Source of the DNA: Candidatus Desulfovibrio kirbyi
Lineage (GTDB): Bacteria; Desulfobacterota; Desulfovibrionia; Desulfovibrionales; Desulfovibrionaceae
NCBI GenBank assembly: GCA_013374015.1
Contig: BLLL01000001.1
Span: 168,245-232,244, forward strand
Direction: 5' to 3'
DNA: 64,000 nucleotides
Shown: piece after piece, positions 1-11,046 of the stretch
Numbering within the stretch: position 1 is the first letter of the stretch
Layout of the letters: each line of letters begins with the position of its first letter
Notes under the pieces: model-generated
The model's input: the letters and a program-made list of their open reading frames with translations, nothing else
Databases searched by the model: none
Told to the model about the DNA's origin: nothing
Program-made: the position numbers and the translations under genes

Positions 1-39
1 TGGGCGCGCCGTTGCGGCTCCAAGGGATTGAGCATCTAA
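1..39 (+). CDS. secD: SecD protein-export subunit, C-terminal end only (partial)
   Basis: The first 12 codons in frame 1 end in K-G-L-S-I followed by TAA at 37-39. This resembles the K-L-S-I tail of E. coli SecD, and secF begins 16 bp downstream, as expected for a secDF operon. SecD works with SecF in the membrane to drive late steps of protein export. Only the last residues lie in the window, so the call rests on the tail and on context. Confidence 0.55.
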   Translation, partial: WARRCGSKGLSI

Positions 40-55
40 ACTTCCGGATACAGTT

Positions 56-1159
56 ATGGCTTTTGCGTTCATACGGCACGACACCAGCATTGATTTTATC
101 GGCAAACGCTTCTGGGCGTACGGCGTGTCCTTCATCCTGCTGCTGGCAGGGCTTGTCTCGGCCCTGTGGGGCAACGGCCTCAAAATGGGCATTGATTTTG
201 CCGGCGGCATGATCGCACAGGTGCAGTTTGCCCGGCCCGTGGCGGATGATGCGCTCAAGGCAGGCGTGGATATTCCCGCTCTGCCGGGTATTTCCACCCA
301 ACGTTTTGGAGACGGCGAGCGCGACTACCTGCTGCGTTTTTCCGGCACTCAGGAAATCACTGCAGCCGCATTTCGCACGACCGTCATGGATGCGCTGGCT
401 GCGGCTTTCCCTGACAACGCCGCGGAAATTCAACGTCTGGAAATGGTAGGTCCAAAGATTGGCGACGATTTGACCAACAAGGCTCTGGGCGCGTTGTATT
501 ATGCCGTGCTGCTCATTGCAGTCTACATTTCAGGGCGTTTTGAGCAGCGCTGGATGGCGGCGGCAGTCATGGCAGCCGTGCTTTGGGGCGGCATGTACCT
601 GCTGGGCTTTACGGGTTTCGGCATGGGAGCGCTGGTCATCTTTGCGCTGTTCATTACGCTGGTGGTCTGTTTTTTCCTCAAGCTCAATTTCGCGCTGGGC
701 GCCGTTGTGGGTTTGCTGCACGATGTTCTGATCACGGCGGGCTTGCTGTCTATTTTGAATATTGAGATTGATCTGAACGTCATTGCCGCGCTGATGACCC
801 TTATCGGGTATTCATTGAACGACACCATTATTATCTATGACAGACTGCGTGAAAATTTGCGTTCTGCGGACAAACTGACGCTGGACAGACTGATCAATAA
901 AAGCGTCAACCAGACGCTTTCGCGCACCATTCTTACAAGTGGCACCACTCTGGCCGCAGCGCTCGCCCTTTATATCGTCGGTGGCGGCGTGATACACGAT
1001 TTCGCGTTGACCATGCTTATCGGCGTGTTTGTGGGCACAGCGTCCTCCATCTATGTGGCCTCTGCCATTCTGCTCACGCTCGGCGACACGGATTTTTATC
1101 GCGGTTTGCAGCAAAAACAGGACAGCTACGAGCGCCCGGGAGAACACGGCGTGGTGTGA
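56..1159 (+). CDS. secF: Protein translocase subunit SecF
   Basis: This 367-residue integral membrane protein assists SecYEG/SecA export, using the proton motive force with SecD. An N-terminal membrane segment at about residues 20-40 is followed by the G-I-D-F-A-G-G motif near residue 45, a periplasmic domain to about 145, and five closely spaced membrane segments. The C-terminal half carries the conserved G-Y-S-L-N-D-T-I-I-I-Y-D-R signature near residue 260. Length is normal for the family. The ATG at 56 follows the secD stop closely; no strong ribosome binding site is visible, so translational coupling is likely. It converges with lepA, whose stop lies 32 bp away. Confidence 0.95.
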   Translation: MAFAFIRHDTSIDFIGKRFWAYGVSFILLLAGLVSALWGNGLKMGIDFAGGMIAQVQFARPVADDALKAGVDIPALPGISTQRFGDGERDYLLRFSGTQEITAAAFRTTVMDALAAAFPDNAAEIQRLEMVGPKIGDDLTNKALGALYYAVLLIAVYISGRFEQRWMAAAVMAAVLWGGMYLLGFTGFGMGALVIFALFITLVVCFFLKLNFALGAVVGLLHDVLITAGLLSILNIEIDLNVIAALMTLIGYSLNDTIIIYDRLRENLRSADKLTLDRLINKSVNQTLSRTILTSGTTLAAALALYIVGGGVIHDFALTMLIGVFVGTASSIYVASAILLTLGDTDFYRGLQQKQDSYERPGEHGVV

Positions 1160-1191
1160 GGGCGGGCGGAACAGCGGGCGGCGTCGCGACC

Positions 1192-2994
1192 TCACTCTTC
1201 AACTCGTAGCGCGGCCAAAAAGGCTTCCTGAGGCAATTCCACATTGCCCATGCGCTTCATGCGCTTTTTACCTTCTTTCTGTTTTTCCAAAAGTTTGCGT
1301 TTGCGCGTGATGTCTCCGCCGTAGCATTTGGCCGTGACGTTTTTGCGAAAGGCCGAAACCGTTTCGCGGGCGATAACCTTTTGCCCTATGGCAGCCTGTA
1401 TGGCCACCTCAAAGAGCTGTCGCGGGATGGTGCGCTTGAGTTTGAGGGAGAGAGAGCGTCCGTAGTGGTATGCTCTGTCGCGGTGTACGATGACGGCCAG
1501 CGCGTCCACCTCATCCCCATTGAGCAGTATGTCAAGGCGTACCAGGTTTGCGGCGCGGTAATCCAGGGGTTCATAGTCCATGGAAGCGTAGCCGCGCGTG
1601 ACGGATTTGAGCCTGTCAAAGAAATCGTACACAATTTCGGCAAAGGGCAACTCGTAGGTGGCCACAATATGGTTGGAGGCAAGATAGCGCAGGTTTTTTT
1701 TTGTGCCGCGTTTTTCCTTGCAGAGTTTCATGATATTGCCGACGTATTCGTTGGGGACATGAATGTCCATGCGCACATACGGTTCAAAAAGCGTGCGGAT
1801 TTTGACAGCGTCCGGCAAGCGGGCTGGGTTGTCCACATCAAACCTTTTATCGTCAGTGGTTTCCACTTTGTAGACAACGGACGGGGCTGTGGCGATGAGA
1901 GACATTTCAAATTCGCGTTCCAATCGTTCCTGAATGATTTCCATGTGTAACAGCCCCAGAAAGCCGCAACGGAATCCGAAACCAAGAGCCTGGGATGTTT
2001 CCGGCTCAAAATGAAAGGCCGCGTCGTTGAGATGCAGTTTTCCCAGCGCGGCCTTGAGCGTTTCATAGTCGTCCGATTCGGTGGGGTACAATCCGCAAAA
2101 GACCATGGGCTTCACTTCTTTGAAGCCCGGCACGGGCACGGGCGCGGGATTTGTTGCCAGTGTGATGGTGTCCCCCACGCGCGCGTCAGCGATTTCCTTG
2201 ATAGAGCCGCACAAAAAGCCTACCTCGCCGGCGCTTAACTGCGAAACATCTATAGGTTCCGGTGAAAATACGCCAAGACTCAGCACCTCATATTCCTTGC
2301 CCGTGTTCATCAGGCGCGCGCGGTCATTCAGGCGCAGGGTTCCGTCCATAACCCTGAACAGTATGACAACACCCTGGTAACTGTCATACCAGGAATCAAA
2401 GATAAGGGCTTTGAGCGGCGCCTGACAATTTCCTTCAGGGGCGGGCAGGCGATGGACAATGGCCTCAAGCACGGCCTCAATGCCGATGCCTGTTTTAGCG
2501 GAAACCGGCAGGGCGTCCGCGCAGTCAAGCCCTATGCTTTCTTCAATGTCCGCTCTAACGCGCGCAATGTCCGCGCTCGGCAGATCAATTTTGTTCAGGA
2601 CAGGGATAATTTCGTGGTTATTGTCCAGGGCCAGATACACGTTGGCCAGAGTCTGGGCCTCCACTCCCTGAGTAGCGTCCACCACAAGCAGTGCGCCTTC
2701 ACAGGCGGCCAGAGAGCGCGACACTTCATAATTGAAATCAACATGACCTGGAGTATCAATAAGATTAAATTGATAGAGCTTGCCGTCCGCAGATGTATAG
2801 GGAATGCGCACGGTCTGCGACTTGATGGTGATGCCGCGTTCCCGCTCCAGGTCCATTTTGTCCAGATACTGCTGCTTTGCCTCACGGGCGCTGACCACGC
2901 CCGTTGCTTCGAGGATGCGGTCGGCCAATGTGGATTTTCCGTGGTCAATGTGAGCTATGATGCAGAAATTGCGTATGTGTTCCAGTTGTGGCAT
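1192..2994 (-). CDS. lepA: Elongation factor 4 (LepA) GTPase
   Basis: This is a 600-residue translational GTPase that acts on the ribosome (back-translocation or translation initiation quality, depending on the study). The P-loop A-H-I-D-H-G-K-S near residue 15, the switch II D-T-P-G-H near residue 80 and N-K-I-D near residue 135 are visible. They are followed by EF-G-like domains II, III and V and the LepA-specific C-terminal domain ending in [15 protein letters not shown]. Length is standard (about 600). It follows atpC on the same strand after 93 bp that contain a weak terminator-like hairpin, so it may be partly separate from the ATP synthase operon. Confidence 0.97.
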   Translation of the reverse strand: MPQLEHIRNFCIIAHIDHGKSTLADRILEATGVVSAREAKQQYLDKMDLERERGITIKSQTVRIPYTSADGKLYQFNLIDTPGHVDFNYEVSRSLAACEGALLVVDATQGVEAQTLANVYLALDNNHEIIPVLNKIDLPSADIARVRADIEESIGLDCADALPVSAKTGIGIEAVLEAIVHRLPAPEGNCQAPLKALIFDSWYDSYQGVVILFRVMDGTLRLNDRARLMNTGKEYEVLSLGVFSPEPIDVSQLSAGEVGFLCGSIKEIADARVGDTITLATNPAPVPVPGFKEVKPMVFCGLYPTESDDYETLKAALGKLHLNDAAFHFEPETSQALGFGFRCGFLGLLHMEIIQERLEREFEMSLIATAPSVVYKVETTDDKRFDVDNPARLPDAVKIRTLFEPYVRMDIHVPNEYVGNIMKLCKEKRGTKKNLRYLASNHIVATYELPFAEIVYDFFDRLKSVTRGYASMDYEPLDYRAANLVRLDILLNGDEVDALAVIVHRDRAYHYGRSLSLKLKRTIPRQLFEVAIQAAIGQKVIARETVSAFRKNVTAKCYGGDITRKRKLLEKQKEGKKRMKRMGNVELPQEAFLAALRVEE

Positions 2995-3011
2995 AACTTA
3001 TTTGTACTTTT

Positions 3012-3039
3012 TTACTAAAAAGTCGCTTTCGGCGAAGGC
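3012..3039 (-). terminator. Weak terminator-like hairpin between atpC and lepA
   Basis: Read on the minus strand, an imperfect GC-containing stem (one mismatch) at about 3025-3039 is followed by a short T-rich stretch. It lies just downstream of atpC and could attenuate the ATP synthase transcript before lepA. The stem is short, so confidence is low. Confidence 0.3.
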
Positions 3040-3087
3040 GTTGACCGTCTTCAGCCAAAAGCGGCCAAAACTGTTTGTGTGGTGCGT

Positions 3088-3489
3088 CTAGCGCCTGACT
3101 GCGACGTTCAGGCGCATGATAGCCCGTTGCAGAGCGGCCTCGGCCCGTGCGGCGTCCACAGTGTCGTCTTGAACGGCCATGCGTTTTTCCGCGCGTTCGC
3201 GTGCGTTCTGCGCCCTTGCCGTGTCAATGTCGCAGGCAATTTCGGCGGATTCGGCCAGCACTGTCAACACATTGTTGTTCACATCGGCAAAACCGCCGGA
3301 AATAAACACATACTCATCCTTGCTGGAGATTCTGTAGCGCAGGACGCCGATTTTCAGGGCGGAGAGCAGGGAAATGTGCTTTGAGAGCACGCCGAATTCT
3401 CCCTCCACTCCGGGGCAGACAACCATCTCCACCTCTGATTTGACCACGGTTTTGTCCGGCGTCACCACTTCCAGTCGTAGCGTAGCCAT
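3088..3489 (-). CDS. atpC: ATP synthase F1 epsilon subunit
   Basis: The 133-residue epsilon subunit forms part of the central stalk of F1Fo-ATP synthase and can inhibit ATP hydrolysis. The N-terminal beta-sandwich begins with the family opening L-R-L-E-V-V-T-P-D and contains V-C-P-G-V-E-G-E-F-G-V-L near residue 25. A short C-terminal helical hairpin rich in Ala, Arg and Glu ends the protein. Length is normal. It is the last ATP synthase gene on the minus strand; its ATG follows the atpD stop by only 3 bp. Confidence 0.95.
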   Translation of the reverse strand: MATLRLEVVTPDKTVVKSEVEMVVCPGVEGEFGVLSKHISLLSALKIGVLRYRISSKDEYVFISGGFADVNNNVLTVLAESAEIACDIDTARAQNARERAEKRMAVQDDTVDAARAEAALQRAIMRLNVAVRR

Positions 3490-3492
3490 GGT

Positions 3493-5812
<2,320 letters not shown>

Positions 5813-5838
5813 ACGTGTCTCCTAAGGCTTACGCGGCC

Positions 5839-7347
5839 TCAGGCCTGCCAGCTCTGCTTAAAGGCGGTGATGGTGTCATTGAGGGCGCTTTCCACGCCCG
5901 CGTCAATAACTTGTTTTTCCTTGATGTCGTCAAGTACCTGCTTGCGGGTGTCACGCATGAAGGTGAGCATTTCCGCTTCAAAACGGCGGATTTGCTCCAG
6001 CGGCACATCGTCCATGTAGCCGCGTGTCGCGGCATAAATGGAGGCGACCTGCTCGTGCGCGGGCATGGGCTGGTACTGGGGCTGTTTCAGGAGTTCCACA
6101 AGGCGCGCGCCACGCTCCAGCTTGGCCTTTGTGGCCTTGTCCAGATCGGAACCGAACTGGGCAAAGGCTGCCAGTTCGCGATACTGTGCCAGATCAAGAC
6201 GCATGGTGCCCGCAACCTGCTTCATGGCCTTGCTCTGCGCAGCACCACCCACACGGGACACGGAAAGTCCCACGTTGATGGCCGGGCGAACGCCGGCGTT
6301 GAAGAGGTTCGGTTCCAGATACACCTGACCGTCGGTGATGGAGATCACGTTTGTCGGGATATAGGCGGAAACGTCGCCCGCCTGGGTTTCAATGATGGGC
6401 AGCGCCGTCAGAGACCCTGCACCTAGGCTGTCGTTTACCTTGGCGGCGCGTTCAAGCAGGCGCGAATGCAGGTAAAAGACATCGCCGGGGAAGGCTTCGC
6501 GTCCTGGCGGGCGGCGCAGCAACAGCGACATCTGACGGTAGGCGACAGCCTGTTTGGAGAGGTCGTCATAAATGATCAGAGCGTGTTTGCCTGTATTTCT
6601 GTAGTATTCGGCCATGGTACAACCGGTATAGGCGGCAATGTACTGCAGGGGCGCGGGGTCCGAGGCCGTGGCTGATATGATGGTGGTATATTCAAGCGCT
6701 CCGTAACGGCGCAGAGTGTCCGCCACCAAGGCGACAGAGGCCTTTTTTTGACCGATGGCAACATAGAAACAGTGAATGTCGGTTTCTTTTTGGGCTAAAA
6801 TGGCGTCAACACAGACGGCTGTCTTGCCGGTTTGCCTATCGCCGATGATAAGTTCGCGTTGGCCGCGGCCGATGGGAGTCATGGCGTCAATGGCTTTCAG
6901 ACCGGTGGGCATCGGCTCGTGCACGCTTTTACGCGCGATGATTCCGGGCGCTTTGATTTCCACAGCGCGTACTTCGGTGGATTCAACATGTCCGAGTCCG
7001 TCAATGGGCTGCCCAAGCGGATTGAGCACCCGTCCCATAACCTTGTCGCCCACAGGGACGGAAAAAATTTTCCCCGTGCGTTTGACCGGGTCGCCTTCCT
7101 TAATGCCCACATCCGAACCAAGCAGGGCAACACCCACGTTGTCTTCTTCCAGATTGAGTACCATTCCCATGACGCCGCCTGGAAATTCCAGCAATTCCAT
7201 AGACATGGCGTTTTGTACACCGTGGACACGGGCTATGCCGTCACCGATATAGAGCACAGTGCCGGTTTCGCTCATCTCAACACGTTGCTCGTAGTTCTGA
7301 ATCTGGGCCTCAATAATTTTGCTTATCTCTTCCGCTTTGATCTGCAT
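5839..7347 (-). CDS. atpA: ATP synthase F1 alpha subunit
   Basis: The 502-residue regulatory and structural alpha subunit has an N-terminal beta-barrel with [14 protein letters not shown] near residue 32 and the P-loop G-D-R-Q-T-G-K-T near residue 170. The [10 protein letters not shown] arginine-finger signature lies near 365. I start at ATG 7347 (M-Q-I-K-A-E-E-I), the usual family start, because a GAGGGG ribosome binding site lies about 11 bp upstream. A GTG at 7359 would add four residues and overlap the atpH stop. Member of the atp operon. Confidence 0.97.
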   Translation of the reverse strand: MQIKAEEISKIIEAQIQNYEQRVEMSETGTVLYIGDGIARVHGVQNAMSMELLEFPGGVMGMVLNLEEDNVGVALLGSDVGIKEGDPVKRTGKIFSVPVGDKVMGRVLNPLGQPIDGLGHVESTEVRAVEIKAPGIIARKSVHEPMPTGLKAIDAMTPIGRGQRELIIGDRQTGKTAVCVDAILAQKETDIHCFYVAIGQKKASVALVADTLRRYGALEYTTIISATASDPAPLQYIAAYTGCTMAEYYRNTGKHALIIYDDLSKQAVAYRQMSLLLRRPPGREAFPGDVFYLHSRLLERAAKVNDSLGAGSLTALPIIETQAGDVSAYIPTNVISITDGQVYLEPNLFNAGVRPAINVGLSVSRVGGAAQSKAMKQVAGTMRLDLAQYRELAAFAQFGSDLDKATKAKLERGARLVELLKQPQYQPMPAHEQVASIYAATRGYMDDVPLEQIRRFEAEMLTFMRDTRKQVLDDIKEKQVIDAGVESALNDTITAFKQSWQA

Positions 7348-7351
7348 GTGC

Positions 7352-7904
7352 TTATTCACCCCTCTTGAAAGTCTCTCGCAGTATGCCCAATTGCGCGCGC
7401 AGACTTGCGTCCAGCACCTTATCGCCTATTTTGAGAACCATTCCGCCAAGGATACCGCTGTCTACGGCAAAGGCAAGTTCAATAGCCGCTCCTGTCTTTT
7501 TTTCCAGCCCGCTTTTTAGCTTTGACTGTTTGTCGGCGGCAAGCCCAACAGCCGTTGTCAGCGTGCCGCGCACCACACCCCGCACTTCGTCCAGCAATTT
7601 ACTGTAGCAGGTGACAATGTCGCGTAAAAAAGCCAATCTTTCGTTGTCAGCCAGTAAAAAACAGAAGTTGCGCACGGTGGCGTCAGCCTTCAGTTTGTCC
7701 AGGAGTTTTGCAACGAGCGCCTTTTTTTCCTCAACCTTAATGACCGGACTTTTTAATGTCATTTCAAGCGCTGAGGAAGTGTCGAGCATGTCGCCCAGAG
7801 AGGTCAGGCATGCCCCGTACCGCGAGAGGGCATTCTCCCCCCCCCTCCTTGCCCAAGGCAAAGAGAGCGTTGGCGTACCTGCGTGCGATCACTGTATTTG
7901 TCAA
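7352..7904 (-). pseudogene. atpH: ATP synthase F1 delta subunit, frameshifted in a nine-G tract
   Basis: The delta subunit joins F1 to the peripheral stalk. Here the N-terminal signature (V-I-A-R-R-Y-A-N-A-L-F-A-L-G-K-E) and the remaining 160 or so residues lie in different frames. They meet in a run of nine G on the coding strand (C at 7837-7845). Removing one G joins them into a normal 183-residue protein. The natural start is probably TTG at 7904, which overlaps the atpF stop as TTGA. Without a frame change, only a 169-residue product from TTG at 7861 lacking the conserved N-terminus is possible. Delta is normally needed for a coupled enzyme and its neighbours are intact. A sequencing error, transcriptional slippage and real loss are therefore all open. 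Confidence 0.8.
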
Positions 7905-8497
7905 TGGAGCACCACCTTGTTGAGGGAGTTGACAATAAGTTTTTCATGCTCTGCCGCATTCAGTTTGGCGCGTAGAGCTTTTTCCGCGGCGTCTACAATT
8001 TCGTCTGCCATGACGGCGCGTACCTGCGCCATAACGGCGCGGCCTTCATTTTCAGCGGTAAGACGGGCATGGGCAAGTATTTGTTCAGCCTGGCGTTGCG
8101 CATCGGCGACAATGCCCGCCTTGAGAAGTTCAGCCTGTTGACGCCCCTGTTCCAGTATGGCTTCGCATTCCGTAGTGAGGCTTGCAATACGTTCCTCAAC
8201 GGCGGAAAGCTCTTTTCCGGCGTCAGCGCGCCGTTGTTCGAGATTTGCCAGTGTGTCGCTGATTGTCCGCCGGCGTCCGCGAAAAAAATTGACGGCAAGT
8301 TTTCCCGCGAAATACCAGAGAATGCCGACAAAAATTATGATATTGAGGATGCGCCAGGCAAAATCATCCCAACGGGGCGCCTCGTGACCGTCTTCCGCCA
8401 GCGCGGGCACGCCTGTAAGGTACAGAGTCACGATCAGTGTGGCCGCAAACAGCGCGCCCATTGTCAAAGTATTTCGAGTACGGTATTGTGTGTTCAA
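7901..8497 (-). CDS. atpF: ATP synthase Fo b subunit
   Basis: The 198-residue peripheral stalk subunit has two hydrophobic stretches: an N-terminal signal-like segment (about residues 13-35, ending L-A-E-D) and the membrane anchor W-R-I-L-N-I-I-I-F-V-G-I-L-W-Y-F near residue 48. A long charged Ala/Glu/Arg coiled coil follows. The extra N-terminal segment before the anchor is common in the longer b subunits of sulfate reducers. The TTG start at 8497 follows a GGTGAG ribosome binding site; an ATG at 8461 is the alternative. The stop overlaps the atpH start. Confidence 0.9.
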   Translation of the reverse strand: MNTQYRTRNTLTMGALFAATLIVTLYLTGVPALAEDGHEAPRWDDFAWRILNIIIFVGILWYFAGKLAVNFFRGRRRTISDTLANLEQRRADAGKELSAVEERIASLTTECEAILEQGRQQAELLKAGIVADAQRQAEQILAHARLTAENEGRAVMAQVRAVMADEIVDAAEKALRAKLNAAEHEKLIVNSLNKVVLH

Positions 8498-8505
8498 CGC
8501 TCACC

Positions 8506-8925
8506 TCACCCTTTGATCAGACGATCAGCAAGGCCGGCTGACAAACCGGCAACCTGTTTGCGCAGTGTTTTCAGCGTAGATTCCGCCTCGTTACGCACGG
8601 CACCGCGGGCATCGTCCACTATGGCGCGCGCGTTTTGCTGGGCAACGCCCACGATGTTCTGCTGTTCCAGAACGCCGGTTTTACGGCCAAGATTGCGGGT
8701 GTTGCCTGCGTTTTGGCGGGCGCGCACAAGCTCTGTTTCATAATTGGCAAGGCGTGAGGCGGCCTGCTGTTCGAACGTGTCGGCCTCGCCCGTCATTTTG
8801 TCTATGACGCCGTTGCGCTGTTTGATGATATCGCGGATGGGGCGTATCAGAATAAGATTGAGAATAAATATGGCGATAAAGAAATTCGCCAGTTGGAAAA
8901 ACAGTGTGATGTTGAGTTCCAGCAT
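8506..8925 (-). CDS. atpF': ATP synthase Fo b' subunit
   Basis: This 139-residue second b-type stalk subunit has a single N-terminal membrane helix (F-F-Q-L-A-N-F-F-I-A-I-F-I-L-N near residue 8), then a charged coiled coil. It is the first gene of the ATP synthase operon. Paired b' and b genes imply a heterodimeric peripheral stalk. The a and c subunit genes are not in this operon or window, so they must lie elsewhere, as is known for Desulfovibrio. A TGGAGGA ribosome binding site precedes the ATG. Confidence 0.88.
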   Translation of the reverse strand: MLELNITLFFQLANFFIAIFILNLILIRPIRDIIKQRNGVIDKMTGEADTFEQQAASRLANYETELVRARQNAGNTRNLGRKTGVLEQQNIVGVAQQNARAIVDDARGAVRNEAESTLKTLRKQVAGLSAGLADRLIKG

Positions 8926-8986
8926 GCCGCGTCCTCCAGAGAAAATGGTGCAAAACGGCGTTTACAAAACCTTGCGGCGATTGTGT

Positions 8987-9015
8987 ATTGTACTCTGGTA
9001 GTTTTGTCATGTCAA
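8987..9015 (-). promoter_or_regulatory. Sigma-70-type promoter of the ATP synthase operon
   Basis: On the minus strand a perfect TTGACA (-35, at 9010-9015) is separated by 17 bp from TACAAT (-10, 8987-8992, five of six matches). It lies about 60 bp upstream of the b' start codon in the 178-bp gap after tsaB. This is the best promoter seen in the window. Confidence 0.75.
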
Positions 9016-9103
9016 ACGGGTTTTTGGAATTTTTTTTCGATGGGCGATTTTTTGCGCACGCTTGTTTTTTTGTTTATGCAGGAGTTCCGAATGTTGCGGT
9101 TTT

Positions 9104-9946
9104 TCAGATATCGCTTGTTGGCCATGCCTGTAACAAATGTTCAAGTTCGGCTGTTGCGCTGTTGGGGTCCATGTTCCGGCGCGCCGCTATTTGGGGCAAA
9201 TTTTCCGCGGCGTCGCAGGGGCGCGCGTACAATGGTTCAATATCTTCGGCTGCATAGTCGCCATGTCGCGCGAGCAGGCGCAGGGCGGCGCCGTCCGGAT
9301 TTGTGAGTTCGGGCATGGGGTGAACGGTGTCAGACATGGCCGCAAAGCTACCAAAAATAGCCGCGTGTCGCGTCAGGGCGCTGCCGCAAATACAGCAGGG
9401 CGTGTGGCGCGCCTGTGTTTGCGATGGGATGCGAGCGCTTTCTGATTCTGTCAGGATTCGGCGCAGGGCCTCGTCAGGTGGACACAGATCCACATCCTGC
9501 AACGGGGCAGGGGGAATGATCGGCCCCATGGCGACAAAAGGGCGGCAGTGGACAAGATTCGCCCGCGCGTGTGTTACTGTCCACACGGGCACACCGTAGG
9601 GGAGAGAGCGTCGGATTGCGGCGCTGCACGCGAGCGCTTGCAGAAAGTCAAGAGCGGCAAGTTGGGCGTGCCCTGTGCGGCGCAGGGCCGCGGCTGTCGT
9701 CAGCACAAGGCGTATGCCGGTAAATGACCCCGGCCCGCGAACGCAGGCAATGCGTTTGAATCCGGAAGGGGCGATGCCCAGCGAGGCGCAGATTGCCTGC
9801 AAGGCGGGTGTCAAAATCTCTGTGGCGCGTTCCGGCCTGTGCCACTCCTGTACGCACAGCACAGCCTCGTTTTGCGTGACGACAATCTGCAAAACGCCTT
9901 CAGCCGCGTTGAGAATCAGCTCCAGCCCTGTGGAGGAGGCCGTCAT
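9104..9946 (-). CDS. tsaB: tRNA threonylcarbamoyladenosine modification partner TsaB
   Basis: TsaB is the scaffold partner of TsaD for t6A modification of ANN-decoding tRNAs in the cytosol. This 280-residue protein has the ASKHA-type N-terminal lobe with the family signature R-G-P-G-S-F-T-G-I-R near residue 70. The usual opening aspartate of the I-D-T-S motif is replaced (L-I-L-N-A-A-E-G), which is tolerated in TsaB because it is not catalytic. The C-terminal half is weakly conserved and ends with the D-I-E-P-L-Y-A-R element typical of the family. It is the last gene of the pyrH-to-tsaB cluster, 4 bp after rseP. Confidence 0.88.
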   Translation of the reverse strand: MTASSTGLELILNAAEGVLQIVVTQNEAVLCVQEWHRPERATEILTPALQAICASLGIAPSGFKRIACVRGPGSFTGIRLVLTTAAALRRTGHAQLAALDFLQALACSAAIRRSLPYGVPVWTVTHARANLVHCRPFVAMGPIIPPAPLQDVDLCPPDEALRRILTESESARIPSQTQARHTPCCICGSALTRHAAIFGSFAAMSDTVHPMPELTNPDGAALRLLARHGDYAAEDIEPLYARPCDAAENLPQIAARRNMDPNSATAELEHLLQAWPTSDI

Positions 9947-9950
9947 TGCG

Positions 9951-11042
9951 TCAGCCCGCGCTTTTTATCAGCCGCCACACATCGTTGAACGTGGCGAGCA
10001 GCATGAGGCAGATAAGCGCGGCAATGCCCGCGCGCATGGCGTATTCCCGAAATTTTTCATTCAGGGGTCTGCGGAACAGCAGTTCCAGAATAAAGAACAG
10101 AATCTGGCCGCCGTCCAGCACAGGTATGGGGAGCAGGTTCAAAATACCGAGATTGACACTGATAAGCGCGGTCAGCGCCAATAGACCCGCCAGCCCTTGA
10201 TGCGCCTGTTCGCCCACCATCTGCGCTATCATGATGGGACCGCCGACCTGATCCAGCGGCACAACGCGCTGCACAAGTTTGACAAGACCCTGCCAGGTAA
10301 GGCGGAGCATAGTGTAGGCCTGACGCGCGCCGGCCAAGACGGATTCGGCGAAATCCAGGCTTTTTGTGACTGTTGTTCCGGCTGCCCGTACGCCGATAAT
10401 CCAGACTGTCTCCTCTTCGCCAAAAATGGATTTGCGGACGGACTGCGCCGGCGTGAGACTGAGTGTGACCAAAGCTTGCTGTTTGTCCGGCTGAGATCGC
10501 GCGATTTCAAACCGCAAGGGGGCGCCTCCGCTGCCGGCAATGGCGGCGGACAATTGTTCCCAGCTTTCAATGGGGCTACCGTTGACCGCAAGAATGTGGT
10601 CGCCTTTTTTTATGCCCGCTGTCGTTGCGGGGCTTGATTCGTTTACATCGCCTACTTCCGGCAGCAGTATCTGGGCTCCCCACCCAAAGGCCAGCGTCCA
10701 GCAGAGCAGCAATGCCAGGAGCATATTGGCAAGCGGCCCGGCCGCTACCACCACCAGGCGCTGCCAGGCCGGGCGGAGGGCAAAATTTTCTTCTTCGGTA
10801 AAGCCCTCGGGCATGTCCTTGGGGTCTGTTTCCCCCACCAGTGCCACATACCCGCCCAACGGAATAAGCGAGAGGGCGTATTCTGTTTTTCCCGCCTTGC
10901 GCTTGAGAATTTTTGGGCCAAAGCCCAGAGAGAATGCGGAAACGCCCATGCCGAGAGAGCGCGCCGCGGCAAAGTGTCCCAGTTCGTGGAAAAAGATCAG
11001 TCCGCCCAATACGGCGACAATGGCTATGGTGGTCATCAGCAC
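9951..11042 (-). CDS. rseP: Site-2 membrane zinc protease RseP
   Basis: This 363-residue inner-membrane metalloprotease cleaves anti-sigma factors and remnant signal peptides. The zinc-binding H-E-L-G-H lies in the first membrane helix near residue 20. A periplasmic PDZ domain spans about residues 115-200 (G-I-K-K-G-D-H-I-L-A-V-N-G). The second metal motif, N-L-L-P-I-P-V-L-D-G-G, lies near residue 310. One PDZ domain rather than the two of E. coli is usual in shorter members. The GTG at 11042 has an AGGAGAG ribosome binding site; an in-frame ATG follows at 11036. It lies 4 bp after dxr. Confidence 0.93.
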   Translation of the reverse strand: MLMTTIAIVAVLGGLIFFHELGHFAAARSLGMGVSAFSLGFGPKILKRKAGKTEYALSLIPLGGYVALVGETDPKDMPEGFTEEENFALRPAWQRLVVVAAGPLANMLLALLLCWTLAFGWGAQILLPEVGDVNESSPATTAGIKKGDHILAVNGSPIESWEQLSAAIAGSGGAPLRFEIARSQPDKQQALVTLSLTPAQSVRKSIFGEEETVWIIGVRAAGTTVTKSLDFAESVLAGARQAYTMLRLTWQGLVKLVQRVVPLDQVGGPIMIAQMVGEQAHQGLAGLLALTALISVNLGILNLLPIPVLDGGQILFFILELLFRRPLNEKFREYAMRAGIAALICLMLLATFNDVWRLIKSAG

Positions 11043-11046
11043 GCTG

